A stretch of 64,000 nt of DNA from Vallitalea sp. (GTDB lineage Bacteria > Bacillota > Clostridia > Lachnospirales > Vallitaleaceae). The notes under the pieces were generated by a model. It saw nothing but the letters and a program-made list of their open reading frames with translations, made no database searches and had not been told where the DNA came from. The DNA lies in contig NZ_JAOARO010000086.1 in NCBI RefSeq assembly GCF_025211055.1, forward strand, positions 1 through 64,000, written 5' to 3'. Below are positions 17,435 to 26,350 of this stretch, piece after piece. Position numbers and translations under genes: made by a program. The stretch's first letter is position 1; the number at the start of each line of letters is the position of its first letter.

Positions 17435-18763
17435 ATGTTTACCAATATTGAATTGAAGAACTATAAATCTTTAGTAGATATTAATGTTAATTTTACTGAC
17501 TCAAAAAAACAACCTAAAAAATTAGTTCTTTTATATGGTGAAAATGGTGGGGGTAAGTCAAATTTAGTCTCTGCATTTAGCACCTTGATTGATATGATAA
17601 AAACATTAGAAGTAAGAGAGTTTATAGCTAGTGTAGTTGAAGAAATGAATGAGGAAGTTAATATTGAAAGGATAAAACTTCTTCAAAAGCTTAGAAATAA
17701 TTATAGAGATTTAGAAACAATTATACAACAAACACATACATGTAATTCTGAGGAGAACATGGTATTGAAGTATAGTTTTAATATTGATGGAAAAGAAGGG
17801 TATTATTATATTGAAACGGATAATGATTCAATAGTTAAGGAAGAGTTATATTATGTTATAAATAAGAATAAAGGATATCATTTTCAAATAACTAAAGATA
17901 AATCTATACTTAATCCTAATATCTTCAAAAATAAGATATATAATGAAGAACTCTATGATAAAATAGAAAAATTTTGGGGAAAGCATACTTTTCTATCAAT
18001 TATTAATTATGAGTTAGTAGAGAAAAATAAGAGTTATGTCCATGAAAGATTATCACCAAGATTTCTAGAGGTATTCAAATTTTTTAGTAACTTTTGTTTT
18101 AGAGTTAATGAGGGTACTACTAATATAAGAATAAGAAGCGGTATCGAATATAATGTATTAGATGAGCTTCTTGAAGGACAAATATCTAGTACTAAAGAAT
18201 ATTTATTAAAGATATCTGAACGTTTTCTAAATCAATTTTTTACTCAATTATATGCTGATATTAAGAATGTATATTATGTGAAAAAGAAAGATGAAGAGAA
18301 TATTAAATATGATCTATGGTGTAAGAAATTAATTGGTAATAAAATACGAGATATTAAATTTAGAAATGAATCAACAGGAACATTGCAATTATTAGAATTA
18401 ATTCCGCTAATATTAGCTTCAATTGGTGGAAATGTAGCAATTATTGATGAGTTCGATACAGGTATTCATGATTTATTAGTTACTAATATTGTAACTGCTT
18501 TAAATGATTCTATTGATGGACAATTAATAATGACAACACATAATACTTTACTAATGGAAAATCAAATTCCGAAAGATTCATTATATTTTATTGTTACGGA
18601 TTCAGATGGAAATAAGGAAATTCCTTGTTTGACTGATTATGAGAGAAGAACTTATCCTAGAAATAATATTCGAGATTTATATCTAAAAGGTATGTATGAG
18701 GGGATACCTTCTATGATGGATATAGATTTTGAGGATATCTTAGAAACTATGAAAGATAATTAA
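17435..18763 (+). CDS. AAA ATPase, RloA/AbiLi-like (candidate defence gene)
   Basis: A 442-residue ABC/SMC-superfamily ATPase of the AAA_15/AAA_21 type. Walker A is GENGGGKS (35-42). The signature NESTGTLQLLELIPLIL (about 310-326), Walker B NVAIIDEFDTG and switch histidine MTTHNT follow in order. The short insertion between them lacks a coiled coil or zinc hook. The C-terminal stretch YPRNNIRDLYLKGMYEGIP resembles the ends of RloA-type defence ATPases that work with a small TOPRIM-like partner. Such a partner starts 18 bases after the stop. GGAGG is spaced eight bases from the ATG. Lower G+C than surrounding genes fits an acquired module. The role in phage defence is inference. Confidence 0.75.
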   Translation: MFTNIELKNYKSLVDINVNFTDSKKQPKKLVLLYGENGGGKSNLVSAFSTLIDMIKTLEVREFIASVVEEMNEEVNIERIKLLQKLRNNYRDLETIIQQTHTCNSEENMVLKYSFNIDGKEGYYYIETDNDSIVKEELYYVINKNKGYHFQITKDKSILNPNIFKNKIYNEELYDKIEKFWGKHTFLSIINYELVEKNKSYVHERLSPRFLEVFKFFSNFCFRVNEGTTNIRIRSGIEYNVLDELLEGQISSTKEYLLKISERFLNQFFTQLYADIKNVYYVKKKDEENIKYDLWCKKLIGNKIRDIKFRNESTGTLQLLELIPLILASIGGNVAIIDEFDTGIHDLLVTNIVTALNDSIDGQLIMTTHNTLLMENQIPKDSLYFIVTDSDGNKEIPCLTDYERRTYPRNNIRDLYLKGMYEGIPSMMDIDFEDILETMKDN

Positions 18764-18781
18764 TTTTTTGGGGGAATACTA

Positions 18782-19387
18782 ATGAGAAAGTTATCATATA
18801 CAAAAGCTGTAATAATCTGTCACGGAAAATCAGAAGTTCAAATATGTAAATATATTAAACAAAATTTACGATTAAGTATTGAAATTAGTGCTAGGAAAAA
18901 TGGTAGTTTACCAATTCAAATTAATAGTTTAAAAAGTTATCTTAATAATGATGTTTATAAAAATCTAGATTCGTTTATAAATAAGTTTTCTAAGGTTAAT
19001 ATTGTAGGAGAGGGTAAAAATCAAAAGATTGAGAATTTCAAATTTTTTATTATAATGGATACTGATGATTGTACCAAGGAACAAAGAGAAGCCTATAGTA
19101 GCAAAGAAATGTTTAAAGATCATTGGGCTTATGAATATATAGTTCCCATTTATAATATCACTAATTTAGAAGACGTACTTAAAAATTGCTCAATTAAGTG
19201 TACAAAAAATACTAAGAATAAGACCAGTACATATATTCGAGTTTTCCCAACTGATCCCAAATATACACATTCTAATGATAGAGTTCAATTAACCGATTTT
19301 AGGAATAAGATTGAAAAATGCAAGTATTCTAATATGGATATCTTAATTGATTATTGTTTAAAATGCAAACCTAATAACAAAAATTAA
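18782..19387 (+). CDS. Small TOPRIM-like partner protein (RloB/AbiLii-like)
   Basis: A 201-residue protein paired with the upstream ATPase. Near the N terminus KAVIICHGKSEVQICKYI resembles TOPRIM/RloB motif 1 (IVCEGKxTE), with His at the usual Glu and a Glu three residues later. FKFFIIMDTDDC (about residues 80-92) supplies the DxD motif. The rest (HWAYEYIVPIYNITNLEDVL and YIRVFPTD) looks family-specific and I cannot assign it further. TOPRIM domains in such pairs usually cut nucleic acid once the ATPase is triggered. No clear ribosome binding site beyond GGGGGAA. A terminator overlaps the stop. Confidence 0.7.
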   Translation: MRKLSYTKAVIICHGKSEVQICKYIKQNLRLSIEISARKNGSLPIQINSLKSYLNNDVYKNLDSFINKFSKVNIVGEGKNQKIENFKFFIIMDTDDCTKEQREAYSSKEMFKDHWAYEYIVPIYNITNLEDVLKNCSIKCTKNTKNKTSTYIRVFPTDPKYTHSNDRVQLTDFRNKIEKCKYSNMDILIDYCLKCKPNNKN

Positions 19388-19422
19388 AAGGCTAATAAAC
19401 ACAGAAGTTATCAGCCTTTTAA
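19384..19422. terminator. Bidirectional terminator, defence module / tRNA-Arg
   Basis: TTAAAAGGCT pairs with AGCCTTTTAA, with partial pairing of AATAA and TTAT inside. The hairpin starts at the stop of the TOPRIM-like gene and ends six bases from the tRNA 3' end. Confidence 0.8.
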
Positions 19423-19427
19423 TTGAA

Positions 19428-19501
19428 CGCACGTGGTAGGAATCGAACCCACAACCCTCTGATCCGAAGTCAGATGCTCTATCCAATTGAGCCACACGTG
19501 C
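19428..19501 (-). tRNA. tRNA-Arg, anticodon UCG
   Basis: On the minus strand the sequence folds as a full cloverleaf. The acceptor is GCACGTG/CACGTGC with G73, and the D-arm is GCTC/GAGC. The anticodon stem TCTGA/TCAGA has loop CTTCGGA (anticodon TCG, reading CGA), and the T-arm is GTGGG/CCTAC with loop TTCGATT. CCA is not encoded. A promoter (TTGACT-16-TATAAT) lies upstream. The neighbouring module on the other side makes this a possible island boundary, but no duplicated tRNA end was found. Confidence 0.96.
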
Positions 19502-19537
19502 GTATTGTAAACCACTATTAAGTTTTTTACCTAACCT

Positions 19538-19565
19538 ATTATATCACTAAAACCATAATAGTCAA
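19538..19565 (-). promoter_or_regulatory. Promoter of tRNA-Arg
   Basis: On the minus strand TTGACT (19565-19560) and TATAAT (19543-19538) are separated by 16 bases, about 37 bases before the mature tRNA. Confidence 0.75.
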
Positions 19566-19604
19566 TATGTTTATAGTATATAATAACACTATGTTTCATT
19601 AACA

Positions 19605-20594
19605 TTATTGATATTTTTTCATTCTTATATCTGAACCAAAGATTTTAAGTGGTTCATAGTTACCAAATATACGTGATACAATTCTATCGGAGTATTGTTT
19701 TGACCAATCAGTTGGTGATAAGTTGGTGGATATCAATGTTGATTTCTTATTCAATAATCTTGTATTAAGGCAATTGAATAACTCAACTCCAGTAAAACGA
19801 TTATTAAATTCAGTTCCTAGGTCATCGATTATTAACAAATCGCAATCAAAAATAGACTCAATCTGTTCTTCGGGAACTTTTTCATCACCATTATTGAACT
19901 TATAATCCTCAAATAACTTGAAAAGTCCAAATGATGTTAAATAAATTACTGTATGAGAACTATCCAATAAAGCTTTTGCTATACAATTACATAAAAAAGT
20001 CTTCCCAAGACCAGCTTGTCCAAACAAAATGATATTTGTAAATTCACTATCAAAGTGATTAACGAATTTCTTACATTTTCCATATATTTTACGTATATTT
20101 TCTAATGGTGATAAGTTGAATCTTGAATCAATCTTATCTGAATAATAGTTAAAAGAAAATGTACTGAAATTTTCTTCTTCAATAATATTTTTAATATTAG
20201 ATTGTTCATAAGCAATATTAATCATGGCTTGTTTTAGGCAGATACATTTTTCATTACCGATATAACCTGTATCTTTACACAGATTGCAATCATATTTTGG
20301 TTGAAGATAATCTTCTGGATATCCATGATCTAGCAATAAACGTATTTTCTTTGAGGATAGAATGAAATTACTTTCTTGAAGTTCTTCAATCTTTTTTTCT
20401 GACTCATCTGGATGCTCAATAATATAATATGTAGTATTAACACTATTAGAAGCTATCTCATCATCTAAAACTTTTATAAGAGGTATTCTATTGTAGATTT
20501 CTTCTTTTCTTTTAGTAATTTCATGCTTGATACTAAGCTGTTTCTTATCGTAATTTTGCATGATTAACTTATATTGAGAACGTTTTAGATTCAT
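19605..20594 (-). CDS. dnaI: DnaI/DnaC-like helicase loader ATPase
   Basis: A 329-residue AAA+ protein of the DnaC/DnaI/IstB type that loads the replicative helicase. Four cysteines (103, 106, 117, 119 in CNLCKDTG...CICL) form the zinc-binding element known from DnaI. The ATPase core has Walker A GQAGLGKT (192-199), Walker B LLIIDDLGTE, sensor STNLSP and the arginine finger in DRIVSRIFG. It is second in an operon after the DnaD-like gene, the normal pairing for Firmicute primosome loading. AAAGGAAG precedes the ATG. Confidence 0.92.
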   Translation of the reverse strand: MNLKRSQYKLIMQNYDKKQLSIKHEITKRKEEIYNRIPLIKVLDDEIASNSVNTTYYIIEHPDESEKKIEELQESNFILSSKKIRLLLDHGYPEDYLQPKYDCNLCKDTGYIGNEKCICLKQAMINIAYEQSNIKNIIEEENFSTFSFNYYSDKIDSRFNLSPLENIRKIYGKCKKFVNHFDSEFTNIILFGQAGLGKTFLCNCIAKALLDSSHTVIYLTSFGLFKLFEDYKFNNGDEKVPEEQIESIFDCDLLIIDDLGTEFNNRFTGVELFNCLNTRLLNKKSTLISTNLSPTDWSKQYSDRIVSRIFGNYEPLKIFGSDIRMKKYQ

Positions 20595-20641
20595 AATATT
20601 AGCTCTTCCTTTCTTTTAATAACACTTTATGAAATATTTTA

Positions 20642-21718
20642 TTAGTAGCTTCCGTCAGTTTCTTTAATGAGTAGTTCCATAGCTTTTTTCTCTAATTCAT
20701 CAAAATTATATGTACGTTGGTCATAATTAATGAACTTAGATTGATTTTTAGTACTGTCAGTTTTCTTAGTATTAGATTTTAAATGATGTTTTTCATCAAG
20801 CTCATTAACATTTTTAATGGTCTTTACGTTGTTCTTATGCCAGTTGTTAATTATAGCATCAATATAACTGAATTGAGGTTGATGGATTGTCTCCATTGTC
20901 CTATTACATGCTTCAATAATGATTTCTATAGAAAGATTATAATCATTTAACCATTTCTTCATATATGTAATTTGTTTTGGAGTAGGATTCCTATCACCAA
21001 TACCTAGGGATTTCATAATTTTAAAATAACTATTGTTAAAAGTCTCAATTCTATTTTCTGCTTTAGCAATTGTATTAATACCTTCATCTGCCCAGTTGAT
21101 GGCTACTTTTTCAATATAACTCATATTTCTATGGTTATTGGAAACACAGTACTCAATGAGAAGTTCAATAACTTCAAAAGGAAGTCCTAGCCAATCATTA
21201 AAACCGATTAGAGTGTTGATATCCTGTTGAGTCAACATTTTACCAAGATACTTTTGAGTTATGTAAATCAGTTGCTTATAATTTTGTCTACTCATAAAAG
21301 ATGTAATCTCATCAATTTTATATTGAGGTTTTGATGAGATATTGATTCTAGCATCTAACTGTTTTGTTGTAGCAGCAGTTTCTTTCTGTGTATCCACAAT
21401 GGCATCTACATTATCAATATTAGTAAGGTCATTTAATTTTATTGACCTAATAACTTTCTTATCATCATATTCAATTATCATGACATTAGTTGATTCCCAA
21501 TATCCTATAGCCCTCATGACATCTGTTTCAGTTAGATGAAGTTTATCAGCTACGTCTAACATTGATATTGATTGTATATTTTTTGATGCATATCTAATAA
21601 TCAATAAATACACTCTCACAAAATCTCCATTAGAGTTTGATAAGAATTTATCAATGAATTTATTTGGTATCAAGGTAAATTGATTAATATTTTGTGGATA
21701 AATAGTAATCATACTCAT
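20642..21718 (-). CDS. DnaD/DnaB-domain replication initiation protein
   Basis: A 358-residue protein with an N-terminal winged-helix region (about 1-100, TLIPNKFIDKF...VRVYLLIIRYA). Two DnaB_2/DnaD C-terminal-type domains follow (about 135-215 and 230-310), each with the characteristic Trp-centred end: VAINWADEGI and IINNWHKNNVKT. Proteins of this kind remodel DNA and recruit the DnaI-helicase complex. The loader gene follows after 47 bases. The upstream gap carries tandem DnaA boxes, so expression may respond to DnaA. Start ATG 21718 follows GGAAGGAAG. Confidence 0.88.
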   Translation of the reverse strand: MSMITIYPQNINQFTLIPNKFIDKFLSNSNGDFVRVYLLIIRYASKNIQSISMLDVADKLHLTETDVMRAIGYWESTNVMIIEYDDKKVIRSIKLNDLTNIDNVDAIVDTQKETAATTKQLDARINISSKPQYKIDEITSFMSRQNYKQLIYITQKYLGKMLTQQDINTLIGFNDWLGLPFEVIELLIEYCVSNNHRNMSYIEKVAINWADEGINTIAKAENRIETFNNSYFKIMKSLGIGDRNPTPKQITYMKKWLNDYNLSIEIIIEACNRTMETIHQPQFSYIDAIINNWHKNNVKTIKNVNELDEKHHLKSNTKKTDSTKNQSKFINYDQRTYNFDELEKKAMELLIKETDGSY

Positions 21719-21948
21719 AAAACAAATCTTCCTTCCGATAACATTTTATGTAAACTAAGCTATGGTTATTTAACTTAATTAGGCTCATTAATATATAAAT
21801 CGCTCTTAGTATAACATAAAAAATTATATTTGTGTGGTAAATAATGTTTTTAAAAAACTCTGAATAATATCAGAAAATTTACTGTTAAAATGTTGAAAGT
21901 GATAGTTTTTTAAACATTTGGAGTATATTGTTTAACAAAACATTAACA

Positions 21949-21984
21949 TTTACCTGTTGATAACTTTGTGGATAGTGTGGATAA
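21949..21984 (-). repeat. DnaA-box repeat, copy 1
   Basis: This 36-bp unit contains TGTGGATAG and TGTGGATAA head to tail (21967-21975 and 21976-21984). On the minus strand the second is the perfect DnaA box TTATCCACA; the first has one change. It matches copy 2 at 32 of 36 positions. Confidence 0.75.
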
Positions 21985-22112
21985 AGTTTTACATAACTTA
22001 TTAACATATGTTAAAATTCTATAACAATATCTAAAAATCAAGTGTTGAAAAAAATAATTTTCGAGTTACTAACAGATATTATGTAAACTATTTAGCCAGT
22101 AACTAACCACAG

Positions 22113-22148
22113 TTTCCCTGTTGACAACATTGTGGATAATGTGGATAA
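22113..22148 (-). repeat. DnaA-box repeat, copy 2
   Basis: The unit contains two perfect DnaA boxes head to tail (TGTGGATAA at 22131-22139 and 22140-22148, that is TTATCCACA on the minus strand). It ends at the base before the murC stop codon. With copy 1 it makes four boxes within 180 bases. Confidence 0.8.
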
Positions 22149-23528
22149 CTATCCCTTAATTAGTTCTTCCCCTATAATTCTCACGTCTCCTGCTCCCATA
22201 GTTATCAACAGGTCATTTGGATAACAATTCTGGAGTAAAAAAGTCTCTATTTCGTCAAAAGAAGAGAAATAAAAGGCTTGCTTTCCAAGTTTAGTAAGTT
22301 CAGACAATAAATCTTTGGAATGAATTTCGCCAGTATTTTTTTCTCTATCTGAATAAATATCTGTCAATATAATATTATCGGCGGAACTTAATGAATAGGC
22401 AAAGTTCTTCAAGAAAGCTTTTGTTCTTGAATAGGTATGTGGTTGAAAGACAACCCATAATTTGTTATGAGGGTATTTTGTTGCAGCTGAGAGTGTTGCT
22501 GATATCTCAGTTGGATGATGAGCGTAATCATCTATAACATTAACTCCCCTTATATTTCCTTTGTATTCAAATCTCCTGTTTGTTCCTGTGAAGTTCATTA
22601 GACCTTGTTTCATATCAATAATATCAACATCAAGGCAATTACTAGCAGCAATAGCAGCTAAGGAATTATAAACATTGTGTATACCGTTGACTTGTAAATT
22701 GATTTCTTCTATTTTTTTACCATTGTACATAAGGTCATATATTGGATAACCATACTCATTATATCGTATATTTTCAGCATAATAAGTATTATCATTACTT
22801 TTTCCGTAAGTAATGATATTACAATCTAGGTCAGATATTATTTCTTCATAATTATCAATATCTCCATTTATGATTAAATAACCATCATTTGGTAATTTAT
22901 CAGCAAAAGATTTGAAAGAATGTCTTATATGATTTATATCTTTAAAATAATCAAGGTGATCTTCTTCTATATTAAGTATAATAGAAATAAAAGGATTAAA
23001 CCTCAAAAAGCTATCACAGTATTCACAGGATTCGGTAACAAAATAGTCAGAATCACCTACACGAATATTTCCATCAATTACATTGAGTATACCACCTATT
23101 GATATAGTTGGATCTTTCTGTCCTTGAAGAAGGATATGGGATACCATTGATGTAGTTGTAGTTTTTCCATGAGTACCAGATACTGCAATTGGATACTTGT
23201 ATGTTTTCATAATCTGTCCAAGTAATTCAGCTCTACCTATTAATGGAATGCCTTTTTCCAGTGAAGTCATATATTCAATATTATCTTCTTTGACAGCTGC
23301 TGTATATATTACTAATTCAGTATCATCAGAAATATTGGAAGTTCTATGCCCTAAAAATACATTTATACCAAGGGCTTCTAGTTTTTTTGTTGTTTGAGTA
23401 GTTTTTATATCGGAACCAGTTATTTTAAAACCTTTTTGATGCAGAATTTCTGCTAAACCACTCATGCTTATGCCGCCAATTCCTATGAAATGAACATTTA
23501 ATGGCTTATTAAAATCAATTGTATACAT
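22149..23528 (-). CDS. murC: UDP-N-acetylmuramate--L-alanine ligase
   Basis: A 459-residue cytosolic Mur ligase that adds L-alanine to UDP-MurNAc, the first step of the peptidoglycan stem peptide. The Rossmann start HFIGIGGISMSGLAEIL, ATP loop GTHGKTTTT (118-126), NIEEDHLDYF and the C-terminal DDYAHHPTEI are all characteristic of MurC. Length is normal. GAGGAG lies before the ATG. It is first on the minus strand here; the DnaD-dnaI operon lies downstream in the same direction with a 430-base gap. Confidence 0.96.
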   Translation of the reverse strand: MYTIDFNKPLNVHFIGIGGISMSGLAEILHQKGFKITGSDIKTTQTTKKLEALGINVFLGHRTSNISDDTELVIYTAAVKEDNIEYMTSLEKGIPLIGRAELLGQIMKTYKYPIAVSGTHGKTTTTSMVSHILLQGQKDPTISIGGILNVIDGNIRVGDSDYFVTESCEYCDSFLRFNPFISIILNIEEDHLDYFKDINHIRHSFKSFADKLPNDGYLIINGDIDNYEEIISDLDCNIITYGKSNDNTYYAENIRYNEYGYPIYDLMYNGKKIEEINLQVNGIHNVYNSLAAIAASNCLDVDIIDMKQGLMNFTGTNRRFEYKGNIRGVNVIDDYAHHPTEISATLSAATKYPHNKLWVVFQPHTYSRTKAFLKNFAYSLSSADNIILTDIYSDREKNTGEIHSKDLLSELTKLGKQAFYFSSFDEIETFLLQNCYPNDLLITMGAGDVRIIGEELIKG

Positions 23529-23599
23529 TACTGAACACTCCTCATTTTTATTATTATATTTAGGGAATTTTTATTTTCTACAAATCTGCTATGGGAAAC

Positions 23600-23616
23600 G
23601 AGGCGTAGCCTCTTTT
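23600..23616 (+). repeat. GAGGC-RTA-GCCTC hairpin unit, copy 1
   Basis: GAGGC-GTA-GCCTC followed by TTTT, within the longer shared string ACGAGGCRTAGCCTCTTTT and a following TATGC/AATGC. The same unit recurs at 28070-28089. Here it lies between divergent genes, where no plus-strand transcript is expected to end. Confidence 0.5.
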
Positions 23617-23823
23617 GTTATGCTGTAGTGATAAAATCTTATCTAATATATAGTATATAGAATTAATTATATAATCGGCACAAAATAATAAGGATTTTAT
23701 ATGCCTGTATTAATCAAAGGGTAAGAAATTTAATTCACTTATTTAATATTATAACTATAAGAGTTAACTTTTAAAAGAGAAATATAAAAAAATGCTAAAA
23801 TGGATGGATTCTATGTTTTTTAA

Positions 23824-23832
23824 TGGTATAAT
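23824..23832 (+). promoter_or_regulatory. Extended -10 promoter of purR
   Basis: TGG-TATAAT lies 84 bases before the purR start, the same extended -10 string as before asnS and mazG. The -35 is weak. Confidence 0.45.
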
Positions 23833-23915
23833 AATAAATATGAGACGAGTGTTGAATAGCCAATTGAGTAAGTATTGCTTAAGCTAAAATATGAAGAGAT
23901 AAGGAGAATTTTTTT

Positions 23916-24740
23916 GTGGGCAAAAAAGTGAGTAGAACAGATAGAATTGCAGTGATTACAAAGATGTTGGTAGAAAATCCCAACAAGATTTTTACATTAA
24001 ATAATTTCGTGGAGATCCTTAGTTATGCCAAATCAACTTTAAGTGAAGATATTGATGTAATAGAAGAAGTATTTAAGAATTTTGAATTAGGTGAGATTAA
24101 ATCTATTTCTGGTGCTGCTGGAGGTATTTTCTACAATCCTAAGCTTACAGATGAACAAATAGAGAATATATGTAATGAATTATGTGAATTGATAGATGAT
24201 AAAAAGCGAATTATTCCTGGTGGGTATGTCTATATGAATGATATATTCTATAACCCTAATATCTTACAGAAAATTGCTAAATCATTAGCTGCACCATATT
24301 TAGATAAAAAGATAGATTATGTAGTAACTATAGAAACTAAAGGTATTCCCCTTGCAATTATGACTGCTAATATTCTTAATATACCAATGATTGTTGTTAG
24401 AAAATCAGCTAGGTTGACAGAAGGAACTACTATTCAGATGAATTACATAGCTGGTTCTTCAAGAAGGATTAATACTATGGCTTTGGCGAAGCGTTCTATA
24501 CCAAAAGGAGCTAAAGTATTGTTTGTAGATGATTTCATGAAAGCAGGTGGAACTGCTAAAGGTATAACGGATTTGATGAAAGAATTTGAGGCGGAAGTGA
24601 TGGGGATAGCAGTGGTTATGTCTACGAAAGAACCGGAAGATAAGTTAATCGATGATTATTATTCTTTATTGGAATTTGATGGTATTGATGAAAAAAATGA
24701 AAAGATTAATATATATAGGAAAAAGAATAATAATGTGTGA
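23916..24740 (+). CDS. purR: PurR-type purine operon repressor
   Basis: A 274-residue Gram-positive PurR. An N-terminal winged helix-turn-helix (about 1-75, SRTDRIAVITKMLVENPNKIFTL) is joined to a phosphoribosyltransferase-like domain. That domain has the PRPP loop VLFVDDFMKAGGTAKG and the flexible-loop region RKSARLTEGTTIQMNY. It represses purine synthesis genes and is released by PRPP. GTG start with AAGGAG upstream. Its place shortly before spoVG and glmU follows the Bacillus order purR-yabJ-spoVG-glmU, although yabJ is absent and glgC-glgD intervene. Confidence 0.93.
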   Translation: MGKKVSRTDRIAVITKMLVENPNKIFTLNNFVEILSYAKSTLSEDIDVIEEVFKNFELGEIKSISGAAGGIFYNPKLTDEQIENICNELCELIDDKKRIIPGGYVYMNDIFYNPNILQKIAKSLAAPYLDKKIDYVVTIETKGIPLAIMTANILNIPMIVVRKSARLTEGTTIQMNYIAGSSRRINTMALAKRSIPKGAKVLFVDDFMKAGGTAKGITDLMKEFEAEVMGIAVVMSTKEPEDKLIDDYYSLLEFDGIDEKNEKINIYRKKNNNV

Positions 24741-25075
24741 TTAATTTTATGGGGATTTGATAAAAGATTTGTGTGAAATTGGACAACGGTTGTATGTCGA
24801 AACCATATATAATGATAATACACTCTCGTTACGTTTGTTGTTTTTAGCTGTTTTTAAGGAATGACAACAAATCGTAAAAGTTGTGGATTATCACTATATA
24901 TGGTTTTTTCTATATATGGCCACATTTGAGTTGTTAGAAATAGTATTTCATAATCTAATGATGGTAATAAGATATGGAAGTAAAAATTATTATTTTCTTG
25001 TAATAAACTTGGAACAAAAGTGGTATTAATATAATAGTGAAAAAAATAGTGTATATCTAAGTTAGGAGGTAAGTA
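24741..25075. other. Intergenic region carrying palindromic repeat copy A
   Basis: A 335-base gap between purR and glgC. Most of it is the palindromic element at 24783-24915. The remaining bases to the AGGAGG ribosome binding site of glgC are AT-rich without a clear promoter. Confidence 0.6.
24783..24915. repeat. Palindromic structured repeat, copy A
   Basis: About 90 percent identical by eye to 40988-41118. Arms AACCATATATAATGATAAT (24801-24819) and ATTATCACTATATATGGTT (24887-24905) pair with one mismatch. An inner stem TTTGTTGT/ACAACAAA lies between them. Both copies begin with ACAACGGTTGT and end with TTCTATAT. No ORF spans the element. Confidence 0.8.
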
Positions 25076-26350
25076 GTGAAGAGAAAAAACATTATAGCTA
25101 TGCTTCTTGCTGGTGGTCAAGGTAGCAGGCTTGGAATATTAACAACACATGTGGCAAAACCAGCAATAGCATTTGGAGGCAAATATAGGATTATTGATTT
25201 TACGCTTAGTAATTGTATTAATTCAGGAATTGATACTGTTGGGGTTTTAACTCAATATCAACCATTAAGATTGAATAACCATATTGGGATTGGTATACCT
25301 TGGGACCTAGACAAAAATTATGGAGGGGTCAGTATTTTGCCACCCTTTGTCAAGAAACAAACAGGGGAGTGGTATTCGGGAACAGCTAATGCAGTTTTTC
25401 AGAATATAGATTTTATTAATAACTATTCGCCAGAATATGTACTTATTTTATCAGGTGATCATATCTATAAGATGGATTATGAGAAGATGTTGAATTATCA
25501 TATTAAGAAGAAAGCAGATGCTACTATAGCAGTATTTGAAGTACCTATAGAAGAGGCTCATAGATTCGGTATTATGAATACAGATGAAACCAATAAAATA
25601 ATAGAGTTTGATGAAAAGCCAAAAGTTCCTAAGAATAATTTAGCTTCTATGGGGATCTATATTTTTAATTGGAAAGTATTAAAAGAAGCTTTGGCAAGAA
25701 CTAATAGTATGTATCAAAAGAATGATTTTGGAAAACATGTTATTCCTTATATATTAGGTAATGAGGGTAAGCTGTTTGCATATAAATTTCAAGGATTTTG
25801 GAAGGATGTGGGGACACTTCAAGCTTATTGGGAAGCGAATATGGAACTGATTAAGCTTGTTCCTGACTTCAATTTATATGAAACTTATTGGAAAATCTAT
25901 ACTAAAAATGAGATACAGCCACCCCAGTATATTTCCAAAGATGCGTGCATTGAAACCTGTATAATTGGTGAAGGTACAGAGATAGAGGGTAAAATATATA
26001 ATTCTGTCATAGGGTCTAATGTAAGTATAGGTAAAGATACTATAATAAAGGATTCAATAATAATGAGTAATACAGCAATCGGTGATAATTGTAACATTTA
26101 TAAGAGCATCCTCTCAGAAGAATCAATCATAGGGGATAATGTAAGGATGGGTATAGGAGAAGATGTTAAGAGTATAGATTATCCAGAACTTTACAATTCA
26201 GGTATTTCTGTAGTGGGTGAAAGAACATATATACCTGATAATATAACTATAGGAAAAAATTGCGCAGTATATGGAAATTTGGATATTAATGATTTTAAGG
26301 ATAAAGTTTTAATGAGCGGTAAGTCAATAATTAAGGAAGAGGTGGATTAA
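25076..26350 (+). CDS. glgC: Glucose-1-phosphate adenylyltransferase
   Basis: A 424-residue ADP-glucose pyrophosphorylase that makes ADP-glucose for glycogen. The nucleotide-binding start [44 protein letters not shown] and [16 protein letters not shown] are diagnostic, followed by a left-handed beta-helix of hexapeptides (about 290-400). GTG start eight bases after AGGAGG. It overlaps the glgD start by one base, so the GlgC/GlgD pair is translationally coupled. No other glycogen synthesis gene is in the window. Confidence 0.95.
   Translation: MKRKNIIAMLLAGGQGSRLGILTTHVAKPAIAFGGKYRIIDFTLSNCINSGIDTVGVLTQYQPLRLNNHIGIGIPWDLDKNYGGVSILPPFVKKQTGEWYSGTANAVFQNIDFINNYSPEYVLILSGDHIYKMDYEKMLNYHIKKKADATIAVFEVPIEEAHRFGIMNTDETNKIIEFDEKPKVPKNNLASMGIYIFNWKVLKEALARTNSMYQKNDFGKHVIPYILGNEGKLFAYKFQGFWKDVGTLQAYWEANMELIKLVPDFNLYETYWKIYTKNEIQPPQYISKDACIETCIIGEGTEIEGKIYNSVIGSNVSIGKDTIIKDSIIMSNTAIGDNCNIYKSILSEESIIGDNVRMGIGEDVKSIDYPELYNSGISVVGERTYIPDNITIGKNCAVYGNLDINDFKDKVLMSGKSIIKEEVD

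Larger units (their letters stand above)
21719..22148. other. Intergenic region with duplicated DnaA-box repeat
   Basis: A 430-base AT-rich gap between murC and the DnaD-like gene. It contains two copies of a 36-bp repeat with tandem DnaA boxes, listed separately, 164 bases apart, with very AT-rich DNA between them. No gene or clear terminator was seen. Confidence 0.75.
23529..23915. other. Divergent promoter region of murC and purR
   Basis: A 387-base gap with no gene. It carries a small GAGGC/GCCTC hairpin (23600-23616) and an extended -10 element for purR (23824-23832). No PurBox pair (CGAA-type) was recognised upstream of purR. Confidence 0.6.

Noticed and set aside
19384-19501. Integrated mobile element attachment site at tRNA-Arg
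   Set aside because: No integrase gene and no second copy of the tRNA end were found near the ATPase/TOPRIM-like module, so tRNA-directed integration is not supported.
21719-22148. Chromosomal origin oriC
   Set aside because: DnaA boxes are present, but dnaA, dnaN, recF and gyrase genes are absent from the window. Box number is low, so this is reported only as a DnaA-box repeat.
23600-23616. Terminator of a plus-strand gene before purR
   Set aside because: No plus-strand gene ends there. It lies between divergent genes and is reported as a repeated hairpin unit.
24854-25120. 88-codon minus-strand frame
   Set aside because: It overlaps the palindromic repeat and the glgC start; conserved glgC coding on the other strand explains it.
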